A DNA stretch of 64,000 bases. Origin: Archivesica marissinica (Eukaryota; Mollusca; Bivalvia; Venerida; Vesicomyidae). The notes beneath the pieces were generated by a model, which saw only the letters and a program-made list of their open reading frames with translations, ran no database searches and was not told where the DNA came from. This document shows positions 33,783 to 45,179 of this stretch, piece by piece. Position numbers and translations under genes: made by a program. The stretch's first letter is position 1. Every line of letters begins with the position of its first letter. The stretch is taken from assembly GCA_014843695.1 (NCBI GenBank), contig CM026401.1:27532657-27596656 (forward strand), in the 5' to 3' direction.

Positions 33783-34039
33783 CTTACTTAAAACATACTT
33801 ATATAACAATATCCTACTCATTCAAATGGTTAATTTCATAACTGTACGCGTAGGATTTAGTATATACTCTGGCCTTTTGACAGCAGTCCATTTAATTATA
33901 ATTAATAATAATGGACTGCAAGTACAAAGGTATGACGTCACAACCGTGTTTTAAGAGTATTGAAACGTGAAGTGTGAAATCGTACTTCGTACTTCGTAAA
34001 TCAACAATACCGTTAAACATTCATACACTGTCTATAGCA

Positions 34040-35640
34040 ATTCAATTCAATTCAACTTTATTGGCATAATCAGCAAACAAGTTGCCTTTGGCCATTTACA
34101 AACACAAACAACTATGACAAGGACAAATATAAATACATATGGTAATGAATATTAAATATATACATGTATATGTATACATTTTCATACAACATACATTTAA
34201 GAAACAATTAAAATGTCCAGGGCATTTTTCCTTATTAACATACATTCTTTAATATATTTAGATACTTTTACTTGCAAATGTTTATTTTTTGTCGACATAA
34301 GCGTGAACAATTTCTGTACACAAGGCCATGAAATATTGTTAAAATATGTTTTTCTTACTGTTCTATATGTTTCACAACATAGCATAACATGATATTCTGA
34401 TTCAACTGCATGTTGACTACATAACTTACACAATCTGTTTTCTCTTTCAATACCGCTATACCGACCAAATTCAATCTCTAAGTTGTGAGAAGACAATCTT
34501 AATCTAGAAAAATGTGTTCTTAATTCATCATTGGTAATATTACAAAGATAATCTTCAAATACAAAATCTGTTTTATATTTACAATAGTGATCCAATTTTG
34601 ACATAGTGTTAATAGCTTCTCTCCATTCTTGAATATACTGATCTCGGATTCTACGCTGTATAATTGGGTAATAATTTACATCTACGTTATAATTACGTCT
34701 TACATTAGCAAAACCAAGATGATCGATTACTGAATTAATTCTAGTCGCCCAACAATTCGTATTTACATTTTGAAAGAGATCATTATACATTTTAAACATA
34801 AGTGAATCATTTTTTGTCATAATATTTAACCAATATTTTATTGATCTTTCTCTACAGATGATTGATAATGGGAATCTTCCCAGCTCTCCAAGTACAGCAC
34901 TATTTGGAGTTTAATGTTTCACTCCAAGGATATATTTACAAAATATTATATGTAGTTTATCAACACATTTGAAACTAGTATTATTATATATTCCCCACAC
35001 TTCAGCACCATACAGCAATATTGGTACCACCATTTTGTCAAACAATGATAGTTTAGTTTTAATATCAAAATTTACTTTATTAAACAATGATAAAAGATTA
35101 TGATAAGCTCTAAGCGCTTGATCATGTAGGGATTTTACAGCTCCTGACATATTACCGGTGTATGTAAATTTTACACCTAGGTACGTGAAATGTTCTACTC
35201 TTTCAATGCTTTCTCCATTTATGTTAAAGTCAGGGTAGACGTTTTGCTTACGCTTTTCAAACACACATATTTTAGTTTTACTAACGTTAATTTTCAAGCC
35301 CCATGTTTCTGAATACTGATAGATACTATTAATTTGTGCCTGCAGGCTTTTCGGATCAGTGGTGAACAAGACCATATCATCGGCAAATAATATCATATAC
35401 ATTGTTAGCGAATCAAGATCTCTGTCTGTTAACGAATTAATATCCAAATCTCCAATAACATAATTTATAAATAGTATAAATAAGAGGGGGGGGATAAAGG
35501 TTCTCCCTGTTTTAGACCGATTGTTACATCAAAGAAATTGGACAACTCCACAGTACTTGACAATTTAACACAAGATTGAACAACATTATAAATACATTTA
35601 ATCATATTGACCATTTTACAGATGATAGCAAGTACATGTG
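34040..35640 (-). pseudogene. LINE with RT and intact 3' end, 5'-truncated
   Basis: On the minus strand an RT block 'FDVTIGLKQGEPLSP' (about 35540) is followed, after a frameshift, by the catalytic box 'MILFADDMVLFTTD' (about 35390) and 'WGLKINVSKTKICVF' (about 35300). Then come 'VEHFTYLGVKFTY', 'VPILLYGAEVWGIY' (about 35000) and, in another frame from 34820, 'WREAINTMSKLDHYCKYK' with a zinc-like 'ENRLCKLCSQHAVESEYHVM' (about 34440). The 3' tail is 'AATAAAGTTGAATTGAATTG' at 34044-34064. The FADD catalytic pair is intact. The endonuclease is missing, so the copy is 5'-truncated. It is CR1/L2-like in style; two or more frameshifts make it non-functional. A 3' tail relative sits at 18105. Confidence 0.88.
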
Positions 35641-37103
35641 TACATGTAGGTAACGACATGGATTTACAAAAGAGCAAGATGTTAATATACTCTCTGCTTA
35701 TACAAATTTTTGTTTCTATATACATTTGCGAAATATATGTATTTTGCTAAATTTCTAAATATAGTATTTGATTGTTCTGACATCAAATTAATGAATTATT
35801 AATAGTTGGCCATGTATAGTAATAACGTTTTAAAGCGCCACTACATCGGTGAAACCCCAAATGTCTACAGAATGTAATTTGCTATTATGTGGTTTGTGTT
35901 TTTCCAAATGTCTGCATCAAAAACCGAGTATTTCAACAAATAAACAAACGTCGTATACGCGGTTTGTTGACATAACAAAATAATCTAATTATGGTCGACA
36001 TTCATGCGTAATACAATGCGTTTATCCTGAATAACACGAGGTGTGGTACATATTTACCATGATATCTCACTATGCACATTTTTTTATAGACTAATCGTAG
36101 TTAAATGATCTCAAATCGAAAGTATTTAGTATTGACTCCAATGACAAACACACGTCAATTCAGGAGCGCGCGGATGACCGTTATATGAAATCCTACTTTC
36201 ACTTTTGAAAGTGTGTATACCTCAAAAACACTGTTTATTGATTCAAATGTAGTGTTCGAGTGTATTCAGAATAATGTATAGTAGATATGCATTTATATGC
36301 GATTTGGGATGTAATATCGCTTTAAATAGTTCTGTATAAGATCTCTAAATTTCGGACATATAAGAAGGAAATTATATTCACTTTCTAGCATGCCTGTATT
36401 GCAATATATACATATTCTTTGATTTCTAGGTATGTTTTGATATCTTCCACGCTCGATAGCTAAATCATGGGATAAAGTTCGGAATTTTGTCAACGTCATT
36501 CTGAATCTGTCCTCTTTGATAAAGTCTAAATGTTTTTCAAAACTGAACGAGTGACAAACAGTATGTCTCTAACCGCCCTGAATTATTAATAGACGAATAC
36601 CAGCTTTGATAATATATATCTAATAGTCTTTGTTTTGTCTCATTATAGTCAAATAATAATAAAAATATCAACATATTAAATTGGTTCTGTCATATGTAAA
36701 TTAACCCATGTTGTTCGAGAATATGTTTTATATGTTAAGCCCATGATATAATACCATTATCTACATCAGTTTTAAGTTCATGATACGTTTTAAGCAGTTG
36801 TGACTGATTATTCAAAGTTAGTAGTTTTATCCAATATTTGATCATTACTAATCGTCTATGTACATGTATATACATTGGGGTTCTGTCCAATTCTCCATAT
36901 AGTGCGTCTAAGTGATAGGTGAACGCTTCCCCCATATCTACAACATTTAGAATACAATGCTTCAATGTCGGGACTTTCATGATAACCCCATATCTCCGTT
37001 GCATAATGTAATTTAGGAGACACCAAATAATCAAACAATTTAATTGTTTTGCGTGATTTAATTGATTGTATATTGTAAACAAGTTATGGGTTGAAAATGA
37101 CAC
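35641..37103 (-). pseudogene. LINE C-terminal fragment, split by an M1 MITE
   Basis: Minus-strand frames 37103-36735 hold diverged RT-thumb text ('WCLLNYIMQRRYGVI', 'DALYGELDRTPMYIHVHRR'). 36499-36330 holds a zinc-like motif 'RICIYCNTGMLESEYNFLLI' followed by 'CPKFRDLIQNY'. The frame then runs into the MITE at 36326. Beyond the MITE the text resumes with 'RYYYTWPTINNSLI' and 'RNLAKYIYFANVYRNK' (35827-35720), as expected for the end of such a protein. The junction with the next LINE is near 35640 and is approximate. Confidence 0.75.
35828..36326 (+). mobile_element. MITE family M1, best copy
   Basis: It is 499 bp. The left end 'TTTAAAGCGCCACTACAT' and the right end reversed 'TTTAAAGCGATATTACAT' form the terminal repeat. 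Internal landmarks are 'CAACAAATAAACAAACGTCG', 'ATCCTGAATAACACGAGG', 'GTCAATTCAGGAGCGCG' and 'ACACTGTTTATTGATTC'. There is no coding sequence. The insertion splits a LINE (see 35641-37103). Confidence 0.85.
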
Positions 37104-37204
37104 ATGCCGCGCTAATCGTATTTGTGTACGGTTCCAATTTCCAAATCACAATGTACAGAATAAAATCGAGATTCGTGAGGCGTGACCTTTCGTTTGTTTG
37201 TGTG

Positions 37205-37420
37205 GATTACATTCGCACCAATATGGTGACTCATTAGCTATTGGTGGTGAAGGAAAACCCCGGGGCCCTCCGAGCAGTATTACAGGCACGGACATACATC
37301 TGGGTATAACCACCGACTGGATTCTCACTTGTAATAATTCGACACCGATAGTATGGATGGGCAAGTGATTTTAAGTGGTGGACTACCTTAGCCACTCGGC
37401 CAAATAGTACCCCCTCCCCC
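37205..37420 (+). repeat. Dispersed repeat family D1, copy 2
   Basis: 'AGCTATTGGTGGTGAAGG', 'CCCCGGGGCCCTCCGAGCAG', 'CAGGCACGGA' and 'TCTGGGTATAACCACCGACT' parallel the copies at 1290 (minus) and 50835 (plus). The two minus frames across it (37146-37479) are not supported as genes. Confidence 0.6.
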
Positions 37421-37795
37421 GTGAAGCGTTGTACTTCGTGAATCACGAACATAGCAATGTACAATAATGACGTCACCAATGGGCGTTCGCAATATCCAGT
37501 ACAATAATATAGCAGTTACATATCTTCGAGGTAGTATAATTCCACGAATTACTGAAATTCAGCATATCTGCGGTTATCTAATACTATAAGTAAATATAAT
37601 AGTCATCATATAACTTCCATTTTTCCGTATAATATTTCTTTGAATTTGAATGATCCTAGATTATATATGATCGCGAATACTGTGTAATTAAAACAAAAAC
37701 GAATTATAACCACTATTAAAAATAAATTGAGTCTATTAAATTAATTTTAATATACGTTAAAACACAAACCTCAGTAGATAAGCATGGACATTATT
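37421..37795. other. No recognisable gene
   Basis: AT-rich spacer with no frame or repeat of note. Confidence 0.5.
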
Positions 37796-37912
37796 CAGAT
37801 GCACTGGTTCCTATTCAGATGTACTGGTTCCTATTCAGATGCACTGGTTCCTATTCAGATGCACCGGTTCCTATTTAGATGCACTGGTTCCTATTCAGAT
37901 GCACTGGTTCCG
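37796..37912. repeat. 20-bp tandem repeat (about 6 copies)
   Basis: The unit is 'GCACTGGTTCCTATTCAGAT' with variants GTACTGG, GCACCGG and TATTTAG. It is a short array, perhaps at an early stage of expansion. Confidence 0.95.
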
Positions 37913-38610
37913 CTATCCTTACACAGTGTATGAAATGTTTATTATTCAGCTGTTTCATTTAGTGTTGGTGAGACACACTATCTATGTGTTCGTCCAATGT
38001 TCCCGTCTCTATGTACTTTTCTAGTCACCGATGTAACACGAATAAGCGCTAGTAAATTGATTATTGTATACAATGAATGCATGCTAACATTTTCCTTATC
38101 GGAGGAACACCTTGTCCGATTGCGACGACTTTTGCTGCTGTTTCCTCGAATTTCTTATATATTTCTCACTAAGGAGAACACTGTTTGTCCAGCGTGAGTG
38201 TTCGTGAGTGGTCGTTATCGTCGGGATCGGCATTATTAGTGCGTGGTTGGTTTATAGTGTGATAGTGTATTAACAGCTCTCGGCGCGCTTTCGTCCTCAA
38301 AAGGAAAAATCACGCTATTATTCACATTCAATTATGCAATCAAGTCTGTGTTAGTGGTCACCTCTATTAAGCAGCCAACTTGTATTAAGCAGTCAACTTG
38401 TATTAAGTAGCCAGTTTCCAGATATGTTGTTTTATTATACATTGACATATATTAGGCAACCACCTGTGCTAAGCAGCCACACTCAGTGATTCCCTTGACT
38501 GGCTGCTTAAGACAGTTTCTGAGATCTAGGTGCTGTACAAATAACAACTTAATAAAATGCTTTAAAATTAAATAATAATAAAGGGACATATGATACGAAG
38601 GTTTTGGTAA
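37913..38610. other. Spacer with a small 19-bp repeat
   Basis: 'AAGCAGCCAACTTGTATT' occurs about three times in degenerate form at 38368-38425, with related 'AAGCAGCCAC' at 38472. Frames at 37839 and 37997 have no recognised domain. Confidence 0.55.
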
Positions 38611-38766
38611 GTCTCCTCTGGTTCTTTTACGTGCACGGTGTACAGCACCTCGGCTTAACGTCCCATCTGAAAGACTGTTAATTTTATTATGGTCAGACGG
38701 GGGTTGGAACCTGCGATCCCTGAGTTACCACTCCAGCGTGTTACCACTGAACTACAGATCCGCCTG
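38611..38766 (-). mobile_element. SINE family A, 3'-truncated copy
   Basis: It has the minus-strand tRNA head ('GGCGGATCTGTAGTTCAGTG', box B 'GGTTCCAACCCCCGTCTGAC' with one change), linker and body up to 'ACCGTGCACGTAAAAGAACC'. The last third is missing, which is unusual because SINEs normally lose their 5' end. Confidence 0.88.
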
Positions 38767-39072
38767 TTATGTTTAAACCAACCATATATATAGGTTTATA
38801 GTTGATAGTGTGTTATCATCTTATGCATACTGATCGTGTTAGCAGAATATATCATGTGTATAATTAAGCAAGTAAGTAGTTGATTATTGTAGTGACACGT
38901 GCATATACATATTATATCGATAGGTACATAAATCACGCGGACAATAAATAGCCCAGAGGTTCATACGTCACCTTAAATACAGAAACTATACACAATCGTG
39001 CTGCTATAAACAATCATATGTCTTAAGGCATATACTATATATGGCAATTACTGTCATAGTGAGCTTGATACA
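38767..39072. other. No recognisable gene
   Basis: Unique AT-rich DNA between two SINE copies in opposite orientation. Confidence 0.5.
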
Positions 39073-39295
39073 GACGGATCTGTAGTCCAATGGTAGCACG
39101 CAGGCTCGATCCCCGTCTAACCCAAATAAAATTAACAGTCTTTCAGATGGGACGTTAAACCGAGGTCTCGTGTCGGTGCTTTACACCGTGCACGTAAAAG
39201 AACCAGAGGAGACTCTGGAATGGGACTCTGTCTGTATCATTGCACTATCCTCCAAAATCTAAAATGACTATCTCTTCAGGAGGCGTCGCTCACGC
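39073..39295 (+). mobile_element. SINE family A with deletion in the tRNA head
   Basis: The head starts 'GACGGATCTGTAGTCCAATG' but jumps from 'GGTAGCACGC' to 'AGGCTCGATCCCCGTCTAAC', losing the anticodon arm. The body is complete to 'TTCAGGAGGCGTCGCTCACG', and the final tail is missing. Confidence 0.88.
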
Positions 39296-40090
39296 TTAGA
39301 ACTACCATGCTATATTTCATCCACCTTTTAGAACCTATTTATTTCATAATAATGTGATAGCATGCAGACAGTAATATAATCCCATACAGAAAAAAATATA
39401 TATATAGTATCTTTTATTCCTCCATTTCTGAAGATGTACACATTCGAGTATACAGGCAACATGACATACGTACAGATAATTAAGAATGTAAAATAATGCA
39501 ACATCATAACCTTGGCCTAAAAGCAAGCCCCTGGAACACGGTAGAAACATCAATAGCAACAATGTAATGCAAGAAATAACACGTGTAAATTGTCAATGTA
39601 CTGGGCGCAACAATGCTACTGACGTAAAACAATTGCCACCGAAACACGACAAAAACCACAACCGTCACAAATCTCGAATATCCACTTTTAAACAAGTAAC
39701 ATTGCTATTGAATTACATTTGGAAATGGAACGTTTCGTGTCATTTTAGCGTTCGAACATATAAACATATGTATATTATACTAGAGGACATAGAAAACGCA
39801 CACTTCGGATAAGTGTGTTTTTACATGACAAACAATAACTATATAAATACATAGTTTTAAACATTTGTTAATATTTTTAGTTGTTCAGTTTGTATTTTGT
39901 AATACAAATGTGATATATCTTTGATGGAATCCTTCGTATTTCGTTTTCATGTAATAATAATCACTACTATAGGTGTCCTCTAGTATATCTCCTTGACAAA
40001 CAAAAACAGGTTTACACAACTGAAATACAAAGCTTCAGTTTGTTTTTCATTATGTCAACAATTCGCTCGTCTCAAGTGATGCAGTAAAAC
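39296..40090. other. No recognisable gene; short inverted repeat
   Basis: The plus frame 39567-39812 (81 codons, ending near 'ILEDIENAHFG') has no recognised domain. 'ATACTAGAGGACA' near 39778 and its complement 'TGTCCTCTAGTAT' near 39972 form a 13-bp inverted pair, perhaps the ends of a small element. Confidence 0.45.
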
Positions 40091-40400
40091 TAATATCTTT
40101 AGAAGGTGTCGCTCATATGGGCAACCGGTGGTAGCAACGATAAATGCACGTAAAACACACAGCATACGTTTGTTTAGTTAAGTGTTGCCAGCATCTTTCA
40201 GATGGGACGTTATACTGAGGTCTCGTTTCGGTGCTTTGCACCGTGCACGTAAAAGAACCAGAAGAGACTCTGGAATGTTTCTCTGTCTGTATCATTGCAC
40301 CATCCGCCAACATCTAAAATGACTAATCTCTTCAGGAGGCGTCGCTCATATGGGCAACCGGTAGCGACGATAAATAAACGTAAAACACACACACTTGCCA
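40091..40400 (+). mobile_element. Two adjacent SINE family A 3' parts
   Basis: A tail piece (about 40097-40160: 'GGTGTCGCTCATATGGGCAA' to 'CACGTAAAACACACA') is followed by a second, longer 5'-truncated copy (about 40195-40397) from 'TTTCAGATGGGACGTTATAC' to 'GACGATAAATAAACGTAAAA'. Both are plus strand. The tandem order tail-body-tail suggests insertion of one SINE into the 3' tail of another. Confidence 0.85.
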
Positions 40401-41000
40401 GAATCATGGAGTAATTGACGATAGACACAGTGTAAGTTGTATTGTCATCCTATTCGTTATCTAAGAGGATAAGATTGTTGCAGTGTTAGACATGTTTATT
40501 GAACTTGACTTTTTAATTGTACCTGTCATGCGAATCGTTTCAAACGTTGGACAGTTCGTTGAAGACACCGCCAACATAGTCTAACAGTATCTATATATCA
40601 CAGAGCTATCTTGAATTTGTTTCTCGGAGATTTCTCGTTACTGGGTCACGTGTTCTAAGGGACGGAGCGATAGGTCAATTATTCCTATGCAGGATATAAG
40701 TATTTAAATATGACCCGCCTACCTAATTTACAGCATCAATGCAAACTGTGTGTGGCTCCATGACACATGCCATCTTGCCGTAAAACGCTAACCAAATCAT
40801 CAAGTTGGCATTTATCTGCATTATTAAATAACGTTATACGACATAATAACATAATACGACATAATACGACACAATAATAGAACTTAGCAAGCAAGCAGTA
40901 TATGATGTAAGGCATCGACATAACTAAGTTATTCCCGACGAAGGTCACGTGGCAGACAATTTGAGTTATCTTATGATTTGTCTTTTGTTGCTACATATTC
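40401..41000. other. No recognisable gene
   Basis: A short repeated 'ATAATACGACA' occurs near 40850-40870. The minus frame at 40736-40948 shows no motif. Confidence 0.5.
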
Positions 41001-41006
41001 AATATA

Positions 41007-42345
41007 CATAGCAGCCATAGCAGCAGTGAATAGTTTCCGGGCCATAGCAGCAGTGAATAGTTTCCGGGCCATAGCAGCAGTGAATAGTTTCCGGGCCATA
41101 GCAACAGTGAATAGTTTCCGGGCCATAGCAGCAGTGAATAGTTTCCGGGCCATAGCAGCAGTGAATAGTTTCCGGACCATAGCAGCAGTGAATAGTTTCC
41201 GGGCCATAGCAGCAGTGAATAGTTTCCGGACCGTATGTTCAGTGAATAGTTGCCGGGCTATATGTTCGGTGAATAGTTGCCGGGCTATATGTTCAGTGAA
41301 TCGTTTCCGGACCGTATGTTCGGTGAATAGTTTCCGGACCGTATGTTCAGTGAATAGTTTCCGGACCGTATGTTCAGTGAATAGTTGCCGGGCTATATGT
41401 TCGGTGAATAGTTGCCGGGCTATATGTTCAGTGAATCGTTTCCGGACTGTATGTTCGGTGAATAGTTTCCGGACCGTATGTTCAGTGAATAGTTTCCGGA
41501 CCGTATGTTCAGTGAATAGTTTCCGGACCGTATGTTCAGTGAATAGTTTCTGGGCTATAAGTTCAGTGAATAGTTTCCGGACCGTATGTTCAGTGAATAG
41601 TTTCTGGGCTATATGTTCAGTGAATAGTTTCCGGACCGTATGTTCAATGAATAGTTTCCGGACCGTATGTTCAGTGAATAGTTTCCGGGCTATATGTTCA
41701 GTGAATAGTTTCCGGGCTATATGTTCAGTGAATAGTTTTCGGACCGTATGTTCAATGAATAGTTTCCGGACCGTATGTTCAGTGAATAGTTGCCGGGCTA
41801 TATGTTCAGTGAATAGTTTCCGGGCTATATGTTCAGTGGATAGTTTCCGGGCTATAAGTTCAGTGAATAGTTTCCGGGCTATATGTTCAGTGAATAGTTT
41901 CCGGGCTATATGTTCAGTGAATAGTTTCCGGGCTATATGTTCAGTGAATAGTTTCCGGGCTATATGTTCGGTGAATAGTTTCCGGGCTATATGTTCAGTG
42001 AATAGTTTCCGGGCTATATGTTCAGTGAATAGTTGCCGGGCTATATGTTCAGTGAATAGTTTCCGGGCTATATGTTCAGTGAATAGTTTCCGGGCTATAT
42101 GTTCAGTGAATAGTTGCCGGGCTATATGTTCAGTGAATAGTTTCCGGGCTATATGTTCAGTGAATAGTTTCCGGGCTATCTGTTCAGTGAATAGTATCCG
42201 GACCGTATGTTCAGTGAATAGTTGCCGGGCTATATGTTCAGTGAATAGTTGCCGGGCTATATGTTCAGTGAATAGTTGCCGGGCTATATGTTCAGTGAAT
42301 AGTTGCCGGGCTATATGTTCAGTGAATAGTTGCCGGGCCATATGT
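41007..42345. repeat. 27-bp tandem array (about 49 copies), two subfamilies
   Basis: The shared core is 'AGTGAATAGTTTCCGG'. The first eight units carry 'GCCATAGCAGC' between cores. From about 41225 the spacer switches abruptly to 'ACCGTATGTTC' or 'GCTATATGTTC'. A 27-bp period gives 9-codon repeats, so frames of over 450 codons are open on both strands (plus repeats NSFRAICSV; minus repeats LFTEHIARK). Dual-strand openness and lack of synonymous bias mark these as artefacts. Confidence 0.97.
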
Positions 42346-43210
42346 TCGAATTGGTGAAGTTCTTTTACAAATAGATAAAATTGCCATTTGAAGACTTGTC
42401 CGACGATTACAATAGTTTATTGGGATAACTTTAGCTTCTGGATGTTTGAAATGTTGGCTTATACAAATTGTGTGTGCTAATTGTTGACCTCAGTGATACC
42501 GCACTGTGTAGGTGATGGAAAACCGAAACTAACCGTACGTATAAGTTTGGTCAGCCATTGTTCAGGAAGTAAGTTCAAATAGGGTATCCATTACTGTAAA
42601 TAGCAAAGTAATGAGATGAACAGCCACATGTTTTCATGATTTATTTCAACGATTAATTGACGAAATTGATATAGTTGCTTCCTCGGATGTTCACATATTT
42701 TCGCGGTCTAACCATGACACATTTATAGGACTACATTTGGACCGGGTATTTACTTTCAGATTATTTCCAAACTATGGTATTTGTTGAAAGAAATGAATGT
42801 ATTTTATTATTTCAGGTCTACACGTAGAAAGAGTTGGCAACATATTTGAGACATGGTATTGCAATACTGTATGTACAGTGTAGTAGCATTATGTAGTTTA
42901 TTATGACGGTCTTTCGTGACTGACTTAATAAGCACAGAATATAAATGTATGTTTACGGTCACATAAAAATGTTTATGTATTTCGTGATTATATTTCTTTA
43001 ATTCATTACCCAAGCCTATAAATAGACAGTGTTTGGCGTCAACAGGGTTTATCCAATCAGCATCGATAGCACAATCACGTGTCCACTAATAGTCAATCCT
43101 TAACATCAATGCATCCTCATAATTAGTATTCTGTTTGGACACTAAGGTTGATTGCCAAGGCTAAAAAAGGCTCATTTACCACCTCCTTCCTGTTTTTGCT
43201 CATTTGCCAT
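42346..43210. other. No recognisable gene
   Basis: Mixed AT-rich DNA. The minus frame 42807-43013 has no recognised domain. Confidence 0.5.
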
Positions 43211-43212
43211 GC

Positions 43213-43495
43213 TGTGTGTTTACGTTTATGTATCGTCGCTACCGGTTACCCATATGAGCAACGCCTCCTGAAGAGATTAGTCATTTTAGATTTTTGGAGG
43301 ATAGTGCAATGATACACAGAGAGACACCCATTCCACAATCTCCTCTGGTTCTTTTACTTGCGCAATGTAAAGCACCGACACGAGACCTCGGTTTAACGTC
43401 CCATCTGAAAGACTGTTAATTTTATTAGGGTCAGGCGGAGATCGAACCTGCGATCCCTGGATTACCAGTCCAGCGTGTTACCACTGGACCACAGA
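43213..43495 (-). mobile_element. SINE family A, near full-length, at edge of head array
   Basis: Minus strand: the tail 'CGATACATAAACGTAAACAC' is at 43213-43232, followed by body and linker. The tRNA head (43432-43495) continues directly into the tandem array of heads. It is probably the founder from which the head was amplified. Confidence 0.92.
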
Positions 43496-44256
43496 TCCGA
43501 TGGGGGATCGAACCTGCGATCCCTGGATTACCTTACCAGTCCAGCGTGTTACCACTGGACTACTGATCCGACGGGGGGTCGAACCTGCGATCCCTGGATT
43601 ACCAGTCCAGCGTGCTACCACTGGACCACATATCCGACGGGGGATCGAACCTGCGATCCCTGGATTACCAGTCCAGCGTGTTACCACTGGACCACAGATC
43701 CGACGGGGGATCGAACCTGCGATCCCTGGATTACCTTACAAGTCCAGCGTGTTACCACTGGACTACAGATCCGACGGGGGGTCGAACCTGCGATCCCTAG
43801 ATTATCAGTCCAGCGTGTTACTACCGGACCACAGATCCGACGGGGGATCGAACCTGCGATCCCTGGATTACCAGTCCAGCGTGTTACCACTGGACTACAG
43901 ATCCGACGGGGGATCGAACCTGCGATCCCTGGATTACCTTACCAGTCCAGCGTGTTACCATTGGACCACATATCCGACGGGGGATCGAACCTGCGATCCC
44001 TGGATTACCTTACCAGTCCAGCGTGTTACCACTGGACTACAGATCCGACGGGGGATCGAACCTGCGATCCCTGGATTACCTTACCAGTCCAGCGTGTTAC
44101 CACTGGACTACAGATCCGACGGGGGGTCGAACCTGCGATCCCTGGATTATCAGTCCAGCGTGTTACCACTGGACCTCATATCCGACGGGGGATCGAACCT
44201 GCGATCCCTGGATTACCAGTCCAGTGTGTTACCACTGGACTACAGATCCGTCTGCC
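43496..44256 (-). repeat. Tandem array of SINE tRNA heads (66/71-bp units, about 11 copies)
   Basis: Every unit is just the tRNA-like head of SINE A, without linker or body. On the minus strand each has box-A-like 'TAGTCCAGTGGTAACACG', anticodon arm 'CTGGACTGGTAATCCAG', and box B 'GCAGGTTCGATCCCCCGTC'. Some units carry a 5-bp duplication (GGTAAGGTAA) in the anticodon loop, giving 66- and 71-bp classes. The open frames on both strands are artefacts. If transcribed, it would hold about 11 pol III internal promoters in tandem. Confidence 0.93.
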
Positions 44257-44700
44257 ATTCAGCGTCCTCACAATAGGACTTACTCCGAAACTATTATCAC
44301 TCTGATTCAGCCATTGTGACGATGTTAAGTTTTGTTGTATAGTTTCGTTCGATACATCTACATTTTGAAGGTGGCTATTATGTGTGCTAAACGAATATGT
44401 AAACATAGTACACACATAGATAAATGTCTGCACTATTTATCAACGTTTATGTGAACAGAACATAAAAATTATCTATACCGCATATCCTGATCTATAGAGC
44501 GCATGACTAATGAATATGAACGCATGCGATTGCAACGTAGTCTACATAACCCCCGTCGAGCATGCACATCAACATACAGCACTATGACCATCGATAGACA
44601 GCACATTGGTGAGGTTGTAACACTGTTTAATAAATACATTAATACTGCCTTTATTGCGCATATACGCCGGTATTAATGCCACAGATTGCGTTTATTTTTT
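44257..44700. other. No recognisable gene
   Basis: AT-rich spacer; the minus frame ending at 44433 runs into the head array and is not a gene. Confidence 0.5.
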
Positions 44701-44784
44701 ATTCTAACACGACCCAGCTAATAACATACATACTTCTAGAGTAAAATCTATCTCGGGTTATTCTGCGATATACCTACCTTGAAC
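44701..44784 (-). repeat. Inverted single monomer left of the 36-bp array
   Basis: 'ATTCTAACACGAC' (44701) and 'CTCGGGTTATTCTGCGATAT' (44753) are the reverse complements of 'GTCGTGTTAGAAT' (about 45151) and of the array monomer. This block is therefore an inverted copy of the DNA that borders the array at 45150-45215. Confidence 0.8.
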
Positions 44785-45179
44785 TATGCTGCGCGCGCAC
44801 CGTGTTTTGGCTATTCCATTTATACAATGCGTGTAAAGTTTAATGAATGAAAGTCACGTGATGTTTGTAAAAAATACCGTGGGAATTCGCGGAAGTGAGC
44901 TATTTTTAGAATCAGATAATCTCTTATCCGTCTTGTTTCTCTGCTAAGTAACGTTTCAGTTACTATTCTGTACAGTTTTATTTGACAAAATAAATAAACT
45001 TATTGATGAGTTACAACTTTTGTTCATTTATGCACTAGATTGGTATTTTCCATAAAAAATAACGTCATCACCCCTTAAGCAGGAGGACAGTTCGAAAGCC
45101 AAATGCAGCGGCGTTTGAAGAAAATACTCCTTTAAAATTATTAGAAGTAAGTCGTGTTAGAATCAAAATAATAAGTATC

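Noticed and set aside
39567..39812. 81-codon plus frame as a small gene
   Set aside because: No recognisable domain, no homology visible, and composition like the surroundings.
40971..42357. Frames of over 450 codons on both strands
   Set aside because: They lie wholly in a 27-bp array. A unit of nine codons without a stop stays open indefinitely on either strand, and variants are not biased to synonymous sites.
43475..44319. Frames of about 260-276 codons
   Set aside because: They translate tandem SINE heads, which are non-coding RNA-derived.
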